This document shows positions 1 through 15,100 of a DNA stretch of 64,000 nucleotides, piece by piece (positions within the stretch are counted from its first letter, which is position 1; each line of letters starts with the position of its first letter). The notes under the pieces are model-generated. The model made no database searches, was not told where the DNA came from, and saw only the letters and a list, made by a program, of their open reading frames with translations. Origin of the DNA: Antedon bifida (Eukaryota > Echinodermata > Crinoidea > Comatulida > Antedonidae); assembly GCA_963402885.1 (NCBI GenBank), contig OY727093.1, forward strand, positions 9,869,501 through 9,933,500, read 5' to 3'. The position numbers were made by a program, and so were the translations under genes.

Positions 1-196
1 CGTTAATTGTAAAAAAAAGTTTTGTTGTTCTTTTCATGAACAGCTTCTTTTGAAAATATGACATTGACAACAAGGCTTACTGAACTCTAGAAGGCATATT
101 ATAGCATGTTTAACCTTAATCATATGTTCATTATATATTCCTTTCGTTTTGTTTTCTTATGGTAATATTTTGCATGTGTATTCAATTGTGTCGTAG

Positions 197-3100
197 TGAC
201 ATTTAGAACAGGGGATACTTCTCCCTCGTCCAGTTGTAACTCAAGTAGAAGGGGGTCACTTTCATCAGTGGCCGGAGAATCTGATTTATTGAAAGGTAAG
301 AACAGCCATCAACCTTTTTAACATAGTTTGCAAAATGGTGAAATGTTGAATCCTGGCTCGTTCAATTTGGTGTCCTTGTTTTATATACTTTTGGCTTACT
401 CTAATACATAATGAATATATCTGAATATGTGATGTTTCCTTACATATGATTATTTGGAGGATATATATATTTCTTGATTTAAATATTCTATGTTCTATTT
501 TGTTAAGCTCTGTCTACACTATCAAACTAGTTTGACAAAAAGAGTGTGATGTACCCAAATATGATAGTGATATGCCAAAATATGGTAATGATATAACATC
601 ATCATGTCCATATTTAAGCACATCATATTTTTTTTGTCACAAATGTGTAGACAGAGCTTTACTCTCTATAATTGTTTAGGAGCTGGACAGCAATCTCCTC
701 GAATTGGCAGTGCAAAGTCGAAGGCATCAAGGCCTGGAAGCTCGACCCCAGGACAATCTAGGCCTGGTAGTGTTGGTCCTGGTCAGACTAGGCCCGGGAG
801 TTCAACTACTGGGCAATCTAGACCAGGAAGCTCAACACCAGGCCAACCTAGGACTAATCCAGGGCAAGATCAAAGTCCCCGTCCAGGCAGTCGAAACACT
901 CCCAACTCATCAAGAAGAGCATCACTCACTAGTCAAGGTAAATTTCTTGTTCCATATGCTTTCATACAAAATTTCTTTCAGGTATAAGTACACAAAATGA
1001 TATTTTGTGCTCCAGCATGTGCCAAATGTGTATATGTGGTTATTTAATCAATATAGATTGGAATATGTAAACAGAATGTATATGTTTTATATAATAATGT
1101 ATTTATTTAATGATTAATTAAAAACATTTCCCAGCAAGCTTACTTGAAATAATAGAAAAGGTTGGTCAATCAAAGGCAACTAAACTACCAAGTCTGAGTG
1201 CCTCTCTACCACAACTTTCTCGGTATTCTGAAGATGAAGATCGTTTGAACTTTAGCACTCTCTCATTGAAGACACTATCTGAAGTTGACATTACCCAGAG
1301 AGCTAACCAGCTGCCAGGACTGACAATGCCACTACATCAGCTGTTAGTTAAAAAAGCAACTTCAGATGTTCCTCCTTCGAAGAATGGTGACCTTAAGACG
1401 ATTTCAGAAATGAACTCTGATGTGGATAAAGTAGATTTGATGGCAGAAGATGATAAGATTGATTCTGGTGTTGATGAGCCAATGTATTCAGAGAAGACTG
1501 ATAAAACTGAAACACCAGGAATGGAAACAGAGCCAGGTCTTGAAACAATCATTGAAAGTGATCAGCAGCCGTCACCAGTGGAACACCTTGACATTCTGAC
1601 AAAGAGTTCCGATATTGCTGACAAATCATCAAAGACTGATAAATCTAAACCAGTTAAAAAAGTTGAGTCAAGTAAAACAATTGTGAAGAAGCTTCCAAAA
1701 CTCACTAGACCAACACCGAGTACCACAGCTAAATCTGGTAAAGCAAAAGGAACCAAGGATGATAAAGGTACACCATGATAGTCATCAGGCGGCATGCATC
1801 TTTGACGTTTTGACAATTTTTTCAGTAGTTAATCATTGTGTTCATTGTGTTCTTATCCATTCTCAACATTGTAGTATACTGTATCTTGTGAAATTAACAC
1901 GTTGCACTCATTTGTATTCTAAAGCACTACTATTACTTGACAAATTAATTGTCGAGTTATAAATGCAGTTTATGCAATGTAATCTTTATTTATATTATCA
2001 ATTTTGATATTAGCATACTGGAGTTCTGAAAAAAAAACAAAGGTTTTTGATTGTCAGTTGTCCTTCGAGACTTCAGTAATTTGGAGTGTTATAGATTAAG
2101 GACCATCACTTAAAAACATCTATGTCTATGTTTTACAGAGACTATGTGATGATCTTACATTTTCGAGGTTTAGAGATATAATGTTGAATGCAAGTATTGA
2201 GGTTTTATTGCTAAACCCAGCGGCAAACGTGTTAATAAACAAGGATAGTCTATAGTCAACTATTGTAGTTTAGTGAAACTAATACTTAGTAGATGATATT
2301 AAAAATGTAGAATTTTTAAGTTTACCTCAACATTTCCATACAGTTCATTTACCTAGTGTATTGTTATGTTACCATGGAGACAAAGCATGTTTAACAAATG
2401 GAATGTAAAATCTAAATTAGTTTGTTGTAGCATTCATTTGTGTTCATATGATTAGCATCCTTAAATTGTAGTGGATTTCTAAGAAATTATGTATATTGTT
2501 GCAACATTTTTTTAATGATTTTGTATGAAATAAAACATTTAATTAATTATGGTATAATATGGTATGGCTGAGGTAGATTATACAGATCAAGCATTTAGAC
2601 AGAGGGTTCAAAAGAATCCCCCCCCCCCCCCCAACCACACGTTTTTTTTCAAACTAGAGACCACATTTGTTTTTGTTAATCCTACAGAGCCAGCAAGCAA
2701 ACTCATCTACTAGACTAGGACTAGGTCTAAATCAATCTTTTCTTTAGGCGCTTTACGTAAAATTCCTGACTATAGCAAATCTTCTTCAACAAACATGAGC
2801 CACTGTGTACCGTGGCGTGAAACCTCAAATTGCATCTACCTCTACACATCACTCTTTCACCAATACATACCAACAGAAAATTATTATCTATGTACTGGTT
2901 ATTCACAGATGATAAGGTCTGTTAATAATAATCTTAATTATGAGATATAAAATTTACTTCTAGGTGGAAAACGTGCGAAGAAACCACCTCCACTTGTGAA
3001 ACGAACTGTCAAGCAAAAAGGTAAACATATTTGTTTAACTTTTTATAAACTATGAAAATAAATAAATAATATAATGGTATCATGTTTGTAGGCCTCCATG

Positions 3101-6100
3101 CCTGAGCCTTATTTGAAGGGTTATTAAAATTGTGAATTTTTACTAAATTCTCGATTCAATTTGTTTTCCAGATCCTAAGCTTCCACACAGTATGTCAATG
3201 CAGAACATGTCATCTATTTCTGAAGTGACAACAGAAAGAGGTTAGTCATTGGTTTATTGTCTTCATTTTTTCTCAAATCATTCAGGTGTATCAGTAATAC
3301 TACTAATAATACATTTCATATGATTTTTGACAATATTTTGTTTTAGATATGCCTCATAGTGAATCAAGTCCAAATTTGATTGGCGTGATACCAAGCAACG
3401 AACTCGAAGATGAGACAGGTATAAATACATTATCAAATGTTATTAACTCTTATTTTATATATTTTACTTTGACCCAACCTTGGGTATACTGTAGGCCATC
3501 AACATGCTATCCAAAGTTTTGGTCTTTTTTGGTGTCAATATGTAGATGTCGTCGGTAGGTGTTCTTTGGAGAGTCCTCTATTTTAAGTCCTTAGCTCTTG
3601 TGGATTCCATGTCAGTGCCTGCCCTGTGATACTTGGCGGTTTCCTTTAGTGTTTTGATACTGGAATCTCTTTATACACCAATACACTAACAAAATCAATC
3701 ATTCCTTAAGGTTCCAAAGGCCCCAATAAATGCAACACACTTTCCAATAATAGAAAAGAAACATCATTTGGCCCAAGGGTGTTTTTTGAGAGAGTTGACT
3801 GTATGTATGTATATTTACATACATATTCTTGACTTGTATGTTTACATTGTCTTATTGCATTATAATAGTTTTATTAGTTATGATGATCAATATTGTGATA
3901 TCATAAATAATGTTGAATATATATTCATAGCAGTAGACTGGCGTCTATTTGGTTATTTAATATACTTTTTATAGTCTTGTTATTCATATACTGCTGAGAA
4001 TTGAATATCATTGTTTGTACAGAGTAAACAAATCAGTTTTTGATTTATAAGTTGAAAATAAACTTTTAAAAAAAATTATACATATTGAGACTGAAATGTT
4101 CTTCCTGCAATAAGTCTATTAGAAAACCATTGAGTAATCATATTGTGGCTAATATTTTACCATTTAAATGTATTTGTGCATGTCAGTCTAAAGTTCTGTC
4201 TACACTATCATACTAGTTTGACAAAAAGGTGTGATGTGCCCAATTGATAGTGACATGACGTCATCGTGTCCATATATGGGCACATCACATTTTTTTGTTA
4301 CAGAAAGTTTGATAATTTAGACATAGCTTTACACTTTTAGTAGTTTCTATACTGCATACAGCTGTAGTAGAATATAAAGTAGCATAAAACAATGCTGTTT
4401 TATGTTTTGTTTTCGTTTATTTAGACCTTTCTGAGAGCCCTCTAAATCAGAGCATATCATCCCAGAACTCAATAGCAACAGCAACACAAGCACAAAAAGG
4501 TAAACACAGTAACTGAATATCAATGTTAACATTTTTATTTTGGATTAATTGTTTAAAGATGTATTGTCCCCCACCCCGCAAAAAAATAATGAAGATTAAT
4601 TGAATCAGACTTAAATAGGTTATTTTGTAGTTTTAATTAGGTTAATCACTTCCGCAGAAACAAAAATGAAACAAATAATGTTTTCACTTATAAAATGACA
4701 AAATAAATGATTAAATTCAACCAAAACCAAAAACCCATTGGCTGGCAGCCAATTTGACTTTGTTTTGCTTTAAATTACAGTTTTTTCAAGTAAATAAATT
4801 TATTTTTGATCTAAGTGGATAACTATTATGTGACATTAAAATGACATATTCAACAAAAACTTTTTAAAGAATTATTTTTTCGGGGGGACAAAACATAATA
4901 ATAATAAATAAAGGCCTGAAACAGTATACCTTTATTAATAAATAGTATTTTAATTTATTTAAATTTATTTAAATTAATAAACTTTATATTGTGATATCAG
5001 ATACTGTTGAAAGTCAGCTGAACCAGAGTGTATCATCTGAAAATTCTGTAGTCATGACAACCCAAGGACAGAAAGGTAATATTAATAAATCACTCATACC
5101 AACCATTAAATTGACCAAACACAATCAATAATGTCATCAGATGATATATCAGTCATTTAGTCTGATAACAAAACAATAGTTATTCAACAAATTAAGAAAC
5201 AATACTCAAATCAATACCTATTGTTAGTTTTCCTGTAAATTGGGATTATAAGTATATTTATCAATAAATTTTGAAACAATTTTGTCAATAGTTAATTCCG
5301 TTAAAATCCTTTTTTACAAAATAGAGAAATAGGAATTATTATTGACCAATTTTTTTTCAAAATTTAATTCAATATGTAATAAAACATACAGAATAAGAAC
5401 ATATTATCCAATACTTGTAATATCTTGTGATATAACCTGTTAAAAGCTCCAAAACATGCATACATATTGATTACAAATGTGTAGGTAGGCCTTTTCTTTA
5501 TACTCGCGGGCAAATACGTTTTTCATTAAAACAATGTTTTCTTTTTTGTTTATAATAATCTTGCTTACATTAGTTGTGGCCATGGAGGCCAAATCCGGAA
5601 CAAGTTCCCCTGGGTCTATCAACCTTTCGCTGGATAGTGGCTCGGTATCAAGCCAAGGTCTTTTAATTTTTGTTTATATTTAAATACTGTCTTGTATGTC
5701 ACTTTTTGCTATTTCGTGTGCATCAGTATTTGCCACTACAATTTATTATTGTTTTCATCCACTGAATATCATCATGGTTGACAATAATATTTTTGAGTTG
5801 GGTTATTAAATTGCCAAGTTTAACCAGATAGTGTTCTGAATAAAGAAATAACTAAATGCCATGGGATTAGGATTATTTTGCATAAAGTTGTATTGTTTTT
5901 GCTTGTGTGTTGTAACAGCCATGTATATGTTTTATTAAAACAATTCACTCTCTACTACTGGGGTGGTAATTCTGTGAATCAATGCTTCTATCCACTGCTG
6001 CCAGATATTTACAGTACAGTAGTATAATAATTAATCTGAAAATAATGTTGCATTGAAATTGATTAGACTATTACTATATCACTATACAAACAGATTTTTT

Positions 6101-9100
6101 ATTTTTGTTATTTTCGGACGGACATATGTTTCAAATGATTTGTGTTCAATTTTGAAGCATACTGTACTTTTTTTTTTTGGCTAAAAACAAATCTTGTATA
6201 AGAAATAATTCTTAATTTGTACAATTATTTGTTAAAATAGTTTGAAGTTTTAAAATGTTGTAAGTGTTTTTTTGTGTTAAAAACAAAACTGAATAGGAGT
6301 TGTTGTTGCTTTTAATATTGAAAAATATAATGTAGTTTATTAGTGTAGGATTCCCATGTCTTTTTTATTTTTGGAGTTGTGCTGTAATCTAGAGTACCAG
6401 AATACGTTCATTAAGGTGCAATATTATAGAACATGCATTAGTAACTCATGGAGGTACCATACACTATATAAACCAAGCTTAGCCCTTGTAATATACAGGA
6501 ATGAGCACTAACAGGTTTTTTTTAAAATTCAACAATGACTTGTTTTATTTTTTTTTAGAGCAAAAGGCGTTGTCTCGTATTGAATCTAGCCACAGTTTGA
6601 ACTCAATCAGTAGTCACAGCTCAGCAGACTCACATGGTTTGTAAATGTTTTCTTTTCAATAAATTTTAAAATAGTGAAAAATGATTTATATTCTTATTTC
6701 AAATCACAATAATTAATAATAACATTTGTTTCAGCAATATAAATGCTATACAAAAAAACAAGAGGAAGAATATAACAGCACAACAACAAAGTATTAAGAT
6801 ATAGAAAATGCAATATCTGAATATATAGAGAGGAGCCACACTGTTTTAAGTGACTGTGGTACTGATAGAAATTTTAACTAGTATATGTGAACTAGTGTTT
6901 AACTACAGTAGTTTGAACTGTGAATGTAGTACTAAATGATGATTTCTTTTTTTCCCCTCTTTCTTTTTTTTTTATGCCATCATTATTAAAACTAGCCCCA
7001 GACACAGCTCCCTTGTTACAAGGGGCATCAGGGGCTTTTGGGTCTAAAAACTGGGGAAAACCTGTCAAACTTATGAATTCATTCAAAGGATTCTTATCAC
7101 GGCACAAGAGTACAGACAAGTTGGCAGGTATAACTATGAAAAGTGCTTTCAAACCCAAATGTTGGTTTATGTTATGAAAAGTGTTGATCATGGCTTGTAT
7201 GCTTGCTTATGGCTGATGCTCTATATACAAAACTGCATTGAAACATTCATTGTATACAAAAATCGGGGACAAAAGGGTTACAAAACCTTCTGTTTTTTTT
7301 GTGTTTGATTGTATTTTGAATAAGAATGTATTCTTCATCATCGTTATCATCATCTACATCAGTGTAATAATCATTAACATCTGCAGCATTATCATAATCA
7401 TCATCATTGGCATTATCATAATCATTTATATTAACAATATGTCCTTTAATTGTCTGTCTAGAGAATTATGTTTCAATGTTCTTCCTATCATTGTTGCTCT
7501 TCAGTGTTTAATGTCAAAAAAGAGTTGTGCTTTATTTCAGTTATACTTCTCAACAATTCATTGTCAATTTCTGTTTATGCATTCCAATAATCCTTGAGTT
7601 ATGTATGTCTGTGCAAAATGTATATGAAAGGCTTGTACACTATGTTGTTCATTATTTCAATGTAAAATTATCAAATTGATAAAATAGCAAAATTACCATA
7701 TATTTATGTTCATTATATAACATAATAATAATCTGAAACTTTTGGCTCATATTGTTAGGGTCAAAGGTTAAAATACCCCAAGAGCCAGTGAAGATGGAAG
7801 TTGTTGTTAGGGAACAACCAATGACAGTTCACATTCCTGATACTTTTGCTGACAAGAAACTAAAGTTTGATGAACCCAAGGATAATTTAACATTAAATTG
7901 GATGTAAGCAATATTAAATTTAGATTGTACCATTTTACAATGGAATAGTTTTATCTATTTTTACTTGAGAGATTTTCATTTTGCGCTATGAAACTTCCTT
8001 AAGCTCTGTCTACACTCTTTTCAAACTTTATGAAAAAAAAAATGTGATGTGCCCATATGTAGACATGATGATGTTCAATACCATATTTGGGCATATCTCT
8101 ACAATATTTGAGCACATCACTAGTTTGATTGTATAGACAAAGTTTTGAGCTCTGTCTACATTCTATCTATAACTTTATATGATGTCATATCACTACCATA
8201 TTTGGGTACATCAAACTTTTTTGTCAAACTTGTTTGATAGAATGTAGACAGAGCTTTACTGTTTTTTGAAGGTTTGCATGGAAGGATATTTCAACAAATA
8301 TTATTTATTTTTCTAGTTATGGGTATCGTGGCAATGATTGTAGAAATAACTTGCATCGTATATCAAGTGGTGAGATTGTATACTTCATCTCATTTATAGC
8401 TATTATTTACAATCACAAACAACAGAAACAACGTTATTACAAGGATCATACAGGTGATATTAGAAGGTATGTCACTCATTCTATCAGATGCTAGGTTAAA
8501 AATTGGGACTTATTAAATTAAAAACAGTGGTTTGGATTGGCCTACTTTTCTCAGCATAGATTTAGACTAATTTCAAAACCATTTGATACAAACTTGGGAG
8601 CCTAGACATTTTTTCCATTCACAGATATTAGATATTGAAAAAGTCAATTATAATTTTTATTTATAGATTTAATTGATTTGTGTTTATTCATTTTAGTATG
8701 GCTGTCCATGAAGATCAGGTAACCATAGCAACTGGACAATCCGATTTAGATGGTACTAAAAAACAAGTTAAGGTGAACAATTACATTTTTAACTTAATAA
8801 TAAATCAATTGTATATTGTTTGCTGTAGTATGATAATATTCATCCTCAAATTGAGGAAAATTCGGATTATGTTTTCTACGGACCTACAGCAGCCATGAAT
8901 GACGATGATTGTAATTAATTTCATGTTAAAGAAAAAAATATATATAGTATATTTATACATTTTCATATTTAAGTCAAAATTAAATGCATTATTTTATTTC
9001 TTTTTCAGACTTGTATTCGAATATGGAATAGTACAAACTTAAAAACGTTGCATGTTATTGAAGATGATGGATTTCAACAGGCTATTATATGTTTGTCTTT

Positions 9101-12100
9101 TTCTCAGGTTAGTGAGCAATTTTTACATTAAATTTTTACAAGATTTACTTCACTTAAAATGTGTACAATTTAAAAAATGTTCAAGATTTTCAAGATAAGC
9201 AATCTATCCCCATCTAAAGATCTGTCTACACTATCAACCTTTTTGTGACAAAAAAATGTGTGATGTGCCCATATAAAGACATGATGTCATATCACTACCA
9301 TATTTGGGCATATCACTACCATATTTGGGCACATGACACTTGGCAAACTAGTTTGATATTGTAGAAATAGCATAAGCTTTATAATTTTCTCAGTTTTCAT
9401 TCATAAATCAATAATTGTGATATTGATTGATTTTCTTTTTAAAGTAGGATATATTTTATTAATTTTTTTTGCAGAATTTACTTGCAGCTGTCGATAATTA
9501 TGAAAGTCACACACTATCATTATGGGATGCGAAGACATATAAAAAAGTGTCTGAAACTAAGGTTTGTCTACAAGGAAAGATATTATATATATTCTCCAGT
9601 AAGCATGGTTGGATTTTAGATATTGGCTTCCTTTTTAGAAAAAATATTGTACAATAATTAGGCAGAGTAATAATTCATGTTCAGTATATGTTTCATAAAA
9701 ACATTAAAACAACATGGTATGTTATCTTTGATTTCATTATAACCATTTCAGTGCAATACAGATATTGTTTGTTTCCTTTGAGACAATTTATTGCACAATA
9801 ATTAGGTAGAATAACAATACATGTTCTGTAGACCATGTACAAATGTTCATAAAACAACATGATATTCTATCTTTGTTTCATTATAACCATTTCAGTGCAA
9901 TACAGATATTGTTTGTCAGATCGGTTTTCACCCAAAGAAAACAACACGCATTGTGTCGATTGGCAAAGATCATCTGGTTTTCTGGGATCTCAAGGGAAGT
10001 GCCATCGAACAGACGATGGAAGCTGATTATGGGGTAAGACTGAAGAACAAATTTATTTTTTATTGTTTTTTTAAATAACTAAATATTTGATTGGTAAAAC
10101 TTCTTATTCTTATTTCCAATTATTTATCTGGTTGTTCATGTTACCATTTGTTTGTATTACTTAAATGTATTTTTGTATAATTTATTTTAGGAGAATGAAA
10201 AACCTAAATTCATAATATGTATGCTGTTTCGAGCGAATGGTGACATAGTGACAGGAGACTCAAATGGGACAATCATGATTTGGTTAAGTGGACAAAACAC
10301 TCCAAGTCAGGTGATACGCAAAGCACATCAGGTGAGGAAGAATAATTGTGTTCTAAAGTTCTGTCGACACTATCAAACTATATGTGACATAAAATGTGAT
10401 GTGTCCATATATAGACACGATGATGAAATATCACTACCAAACTAGTTTGATAGTGTAGACAGAGCTTTAGATTTAAAATCGAAGAACACACATGAGTAAG
10501 AAAGATTTGTCATACAATTCAGAGAAACTAAACCAGTACGGTAATAACATAATTCAAGATAATTTTAAGGTCAAGTATGTTTGCCGACGTCCACTTATCT
10601 TTTTGAAAGTACATTCTAAGGATCATCCCAATTCATCAATTCATCGTACTTTTAAAAAGCCCTTTCACTTCTCAAGAACAGAAAAACCAACAAGATGGAG
10701 GAGCTTATATGCACATATATAAACATGATGACATCATAACAATTAAGTTGAATCTGAATAATAGGTACAATACAAATGCACACATGGCTTTCCATATCTC
10801 AATTATTCTACTGTTACATTTTATAATGTTGATCTATATTTTTTGTAGTGTCCAATATTTGCTTTAATTGAACACAAGAAATCACTACTAAGTGGAGGAC
10901 GTGATGGTAGTATATATGCTTGGGATGTCAAGGATTCAAAATGTTATAAATCAAGTGAATTGCTCGTAAGATGATTTTACTTATTATGTTATAACTAATA
11001 CACATCAAATTAAAAACCATAGGCCAAAATTACATACTATCACACAGCACAGTGTATGAAGCTTTCTCACGAAATATATTCTATAGTACTGTATACTATA
11101 AGAGGTTGTGTGTTTGTTATGGGACGCATCCAAAACATTGGTATCAAAATAACAGTGGACTTGTACTGGAAAGGTTTTTAACTATTTTCTAGTCATATTT
11201 TGTTTATATATATATATATTATATAACTTGCACTAATGAATGCCCGAAAGCTAGTCTTTATGGTTTTGATTTAGCTTTTTGCTTATTTTATTTCTGAGAT
11301 CCAGCCACTGATACCCACAGCATTGTAATTTTTTCAGTAATTTATATATATATATATGTTGTATATACAATCTGCAGACAGTACTGTTTCGATCTTATTA
11401 GATCTCGTCAGTGCAGATCAGGTTTCGAAATGATATGTACTGCACAACTGGCACAATATATAGGCTGAGTTCTGCGGGACATGGTACACTGATTATGAAC
11501 ATAAAAAGTGCACAAACTAAATGATTTTTGTTGTTGCAGATTCCCGCTTCTGCTGGGGGTGTTCGTACCATACTTGTAGATGACTTGTTTACTTATGTTG
11601 GAACGACACTCAATTGTATACTGAGGTCAGAGTTGCAGGACACTGGACCATTGTTATCAGGGGCAATCATTGAAAAAAACCTCATAACACAGGTAATAAC
11701 AAAATACTATTTTTAACTTGTTTTATTGTTCATTCAACATATATACTTAAACATATAAATTTATATTACCAAGTAAGAATGATTAAATTTAAAGGATAAG
11801 TCAGTAAACTCTCCTGATAGTGGAACACCTGGTCAATCCTTTGTCAGATATTTGCCCAACTTTGACGTAATTATTCTATATACTGAGTACATTATGAGAA
11901 TACCTGATAACTAGCCTGGCATTCATACCTAGTAGACCACCAAGCCTGCTCAAGTAAAGTAGTGCAAACATCTGACTAATAATTTAGTTCCCAGATGTAA
12001 AGCTACTTTGAAATAGTTATTAAATCATCCTGGTAATTTTAAAATTTTGGAGTCCCCAAATTCTTTCCTTCAAAATTCTTTCTGGTAAACTAGACATTGT

Positions 12101-15100
12101 TTGCCAGCCCACAGCAGTGGATTGTATTTATTTAAATGTCTACACTATCAAACTTTATGTGACAAAAAAATGTGATGTGCCCATATATAGACATGATTTT
12201 GTCACATCACCACCATATTTGGGCACATCACACTTTTTTTGTCAAACAAGTTTGATAGTGTAGACAGAGCTTAAAACAATGGATAAAGCTTATAACAAAT
12301 ATCAAAATTCCCAACTGTTTCTGCTGTCACCAATTTTTCTCTTATTTCCATTTAGGGACACTATGATGAAGTACATGGCTTGAAGGTGTACCCAGCACAG
12401 ACGGCTGTTGCACCTTCATTACAACAACATGCACAGGGTGTGTTCCTAACATGTGGATACGATGGTATGGTCTGTTGCTATGATTCCAATACACATCAAG
12501 CATTGTGGAAGCATTGGGTAAAAGATTGCAATATTCAGTGTGTAGATATTCATCCAAATGGCACCATCCTAGTGATGGGTGGTAAGAGTGCAGAGTAAGT
12601 ATTTCATTACATGGTCAGTTTACTTGTTACTTTAAGAAGACTACTCACCGACTTTTGAAAATTCTGTCCTATATTTTAACACTAGCAGGTCTGAAAATAA
12701 TACTAAAAAGTGGTCCAGAATTAGGACCGTGGTCCGGATTGCCTCCAAAATTTAATGGAGTGGTCCTTGACCACATATCTATCTGTATTTTTATTTTGTT
12801 ACATATATTGCAATAACTTTTTGAGTAATCCTGCTAACAAACAAACAAACAGACACACGATTTATTACATAAACCTCCTTGGCAGTGGTAAATAAAAGGA
12901 TATTGAAATTAAGAAGTAGAGAAAGAATGAGTTTCGATCATAGATGCTTATGGCATTCATGTTTTTAAATCAAAAAATGTATATTTGAAAATACTTTGCA
13001 TTGAAATGACATACAATCTCTGCGTAAGCACGTGTTCCGTTCCGGCTCCAGCAAATCAAATCAGATCTCAATGTTCGTTTTCATGATGCTCCATACAGCT
13101 ATGATATACATGTAGCCGCGTAATTACCAGGAAGAGTCTAATGCTGTACTCGTAAATGTGAACTGGAGCCATGAGCTGGACTGGAACAGGTGTGAAAGAT
13201 CCTTTAAACAAATACAATTTATGGAATAATTTTAAATAAATTCCTGTCCATAGTTTATAGTGAGTAGGTAAAATAATGAAACGATCATTTGATGAGAAAT
13301 TTAGTGTGTCCATTACCATAATTGTTTTTTTCTCTCTTTCGTTTTTATTCTAAAACACCAGTATTGGCAGCAGGTTAGTGCCTTGAAAAAGTTAATTGCG
13401 TTTATATTATAGCCTTCATATATAGCATTTTGATTTTTCTTACTATTTTGAAAGAAATTTGTGTTAGATATTTCCTAACTTTGCTTTTGTGTGTTGTTGG
13501 CTTCAATATTCTTTATTTTTCAGTACATGTTTCTATATTCTTCAATAATTAATATTACTTAATGTTACTTTAGCTTAATTACACATAGTAATTGTAGTAA
13601 CAGTATATAATAATGTTGTGACATGTTTGGCATGCCATACTTGAGGCAGTAATGACAACAAATGGGTTACTTTATTTAGTTAGAAACTATGGCAACTTGT
13701 TAAATAATAAGTAGTTATGAAGATATTATAACAAACAAGTTTTTTTCTACTTTTTTAAACGATCACATTATTTAAAAAATCTATGTACGAGTTGTTCTTT
13801 TTGATGTCTCTATTTGCAGTGAAAAACACATTTTTTATGGATCTTTTATTCTGGATTTATTTTTATGTCTGCTGCATGTTGCTTACTGTTTTTGTGTTTT
13901 GTTGCAAGTTGTTCAAAAGTTACATGAAACTAGTCTTACTTTAACACTAAACGTATATTTGTAATAAAACTATTTGCAAAATTAGTTATTTATTTTAGTA
14001 TTTTATAATGATAGACCTGTGTTACAGATTCTCTCTATTAAGTATGATACATATACCCAGGCCTGCATATACCTGCATTTTTGTAATAATTAGGTGATCA
14101 TTTAGAATAAAATGATCACCTATTGTTATTGTATAAAATCTTTATTATTATTTTTTTTCTTTTTATTATTTTTTTTCTTTTTATTGTTTCTGTACACTAT
14201 TTTGTGTAACAATTATCTCAAAAAGTTTAATGTCAATGATTACAAAAATTTCAGAATATCTTTCAAATAATATAACTTAATCCTAATAAGCTTTCCAGCG
14301 TGATCACTCATCCGTGACGACATTTATACGCCATTTTGCGAAATCACATTATCAATCATATCTCCAAAATTCATTATCACATATTAATGAAATTCACTAC
14401 ACGTAAACTTCAGATCAAGGGTAAAAATATTAGCAAATAAAAAGTTGCGCGTTTCAAGGTCATGCATGTGAAATCACGCGCTAAAAATTTAAAACGCGCA
14501 AAATTAGGTTTTGATCAATTTAGAGCATGAATTAGGCCATTTGCGTGTTTCCAAAAATTACTGCGCAAAAAAAAATTTTGCGCGCGCGATACTTAAAAAG
14601 CGTAAAAAATATGAATTTTTTTTACAAACCTCATTCTACTCACCATCCTTAGTACATTCACCAAATTTGAGTCAGTTCCGACTTAAAATAACGCTATACG
14701 AGCACGTTAAAAATGACAAAATGCGCACATTAATTTTACAAAAGTTCTGAAAATGGTGAAAAATAGGTCTTTTTTAAAATGAAAATAATTCTTCAGAATG
14801 CAAGATGACCCCCGATTTTTTTAACTTATTCTGGAAGCCATTGAGTTGTAGATATGAATTCATGTACACATTTGACGTACAAAATGTTTTGACGTCATCA
14901 AATGGCCACTTGAATTTAAATATTAGGATTTGTTATCTTTTTGTGTAGATTATCACATTCAACAGAGCGCATCTTGGTTATGTGTGCTCGAATTTCGCAC
15001 AAATTTCAGTATGTGCTTGCTTAATTAATTATCTTTATCATGAGTTGACACTATTTTCATTTTATTGACGTCATCACGCGTAAAAACTTGAATAACGTAG

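Noticed and set aside
704..1000. Second frame over the RPGSSTPGQ exon
   Set aside because: Shadow frame of the EML exon 680-937; only the GAGQQSPRIG frame joins the flanking exons in phase.
7327..7440. Transmembrane-like Ile-rich reading frame (7238-7597)
   Set aside because: Produced by the ATC/ATT trinucleotide-rich intron stretch; not in phase with EML exons.
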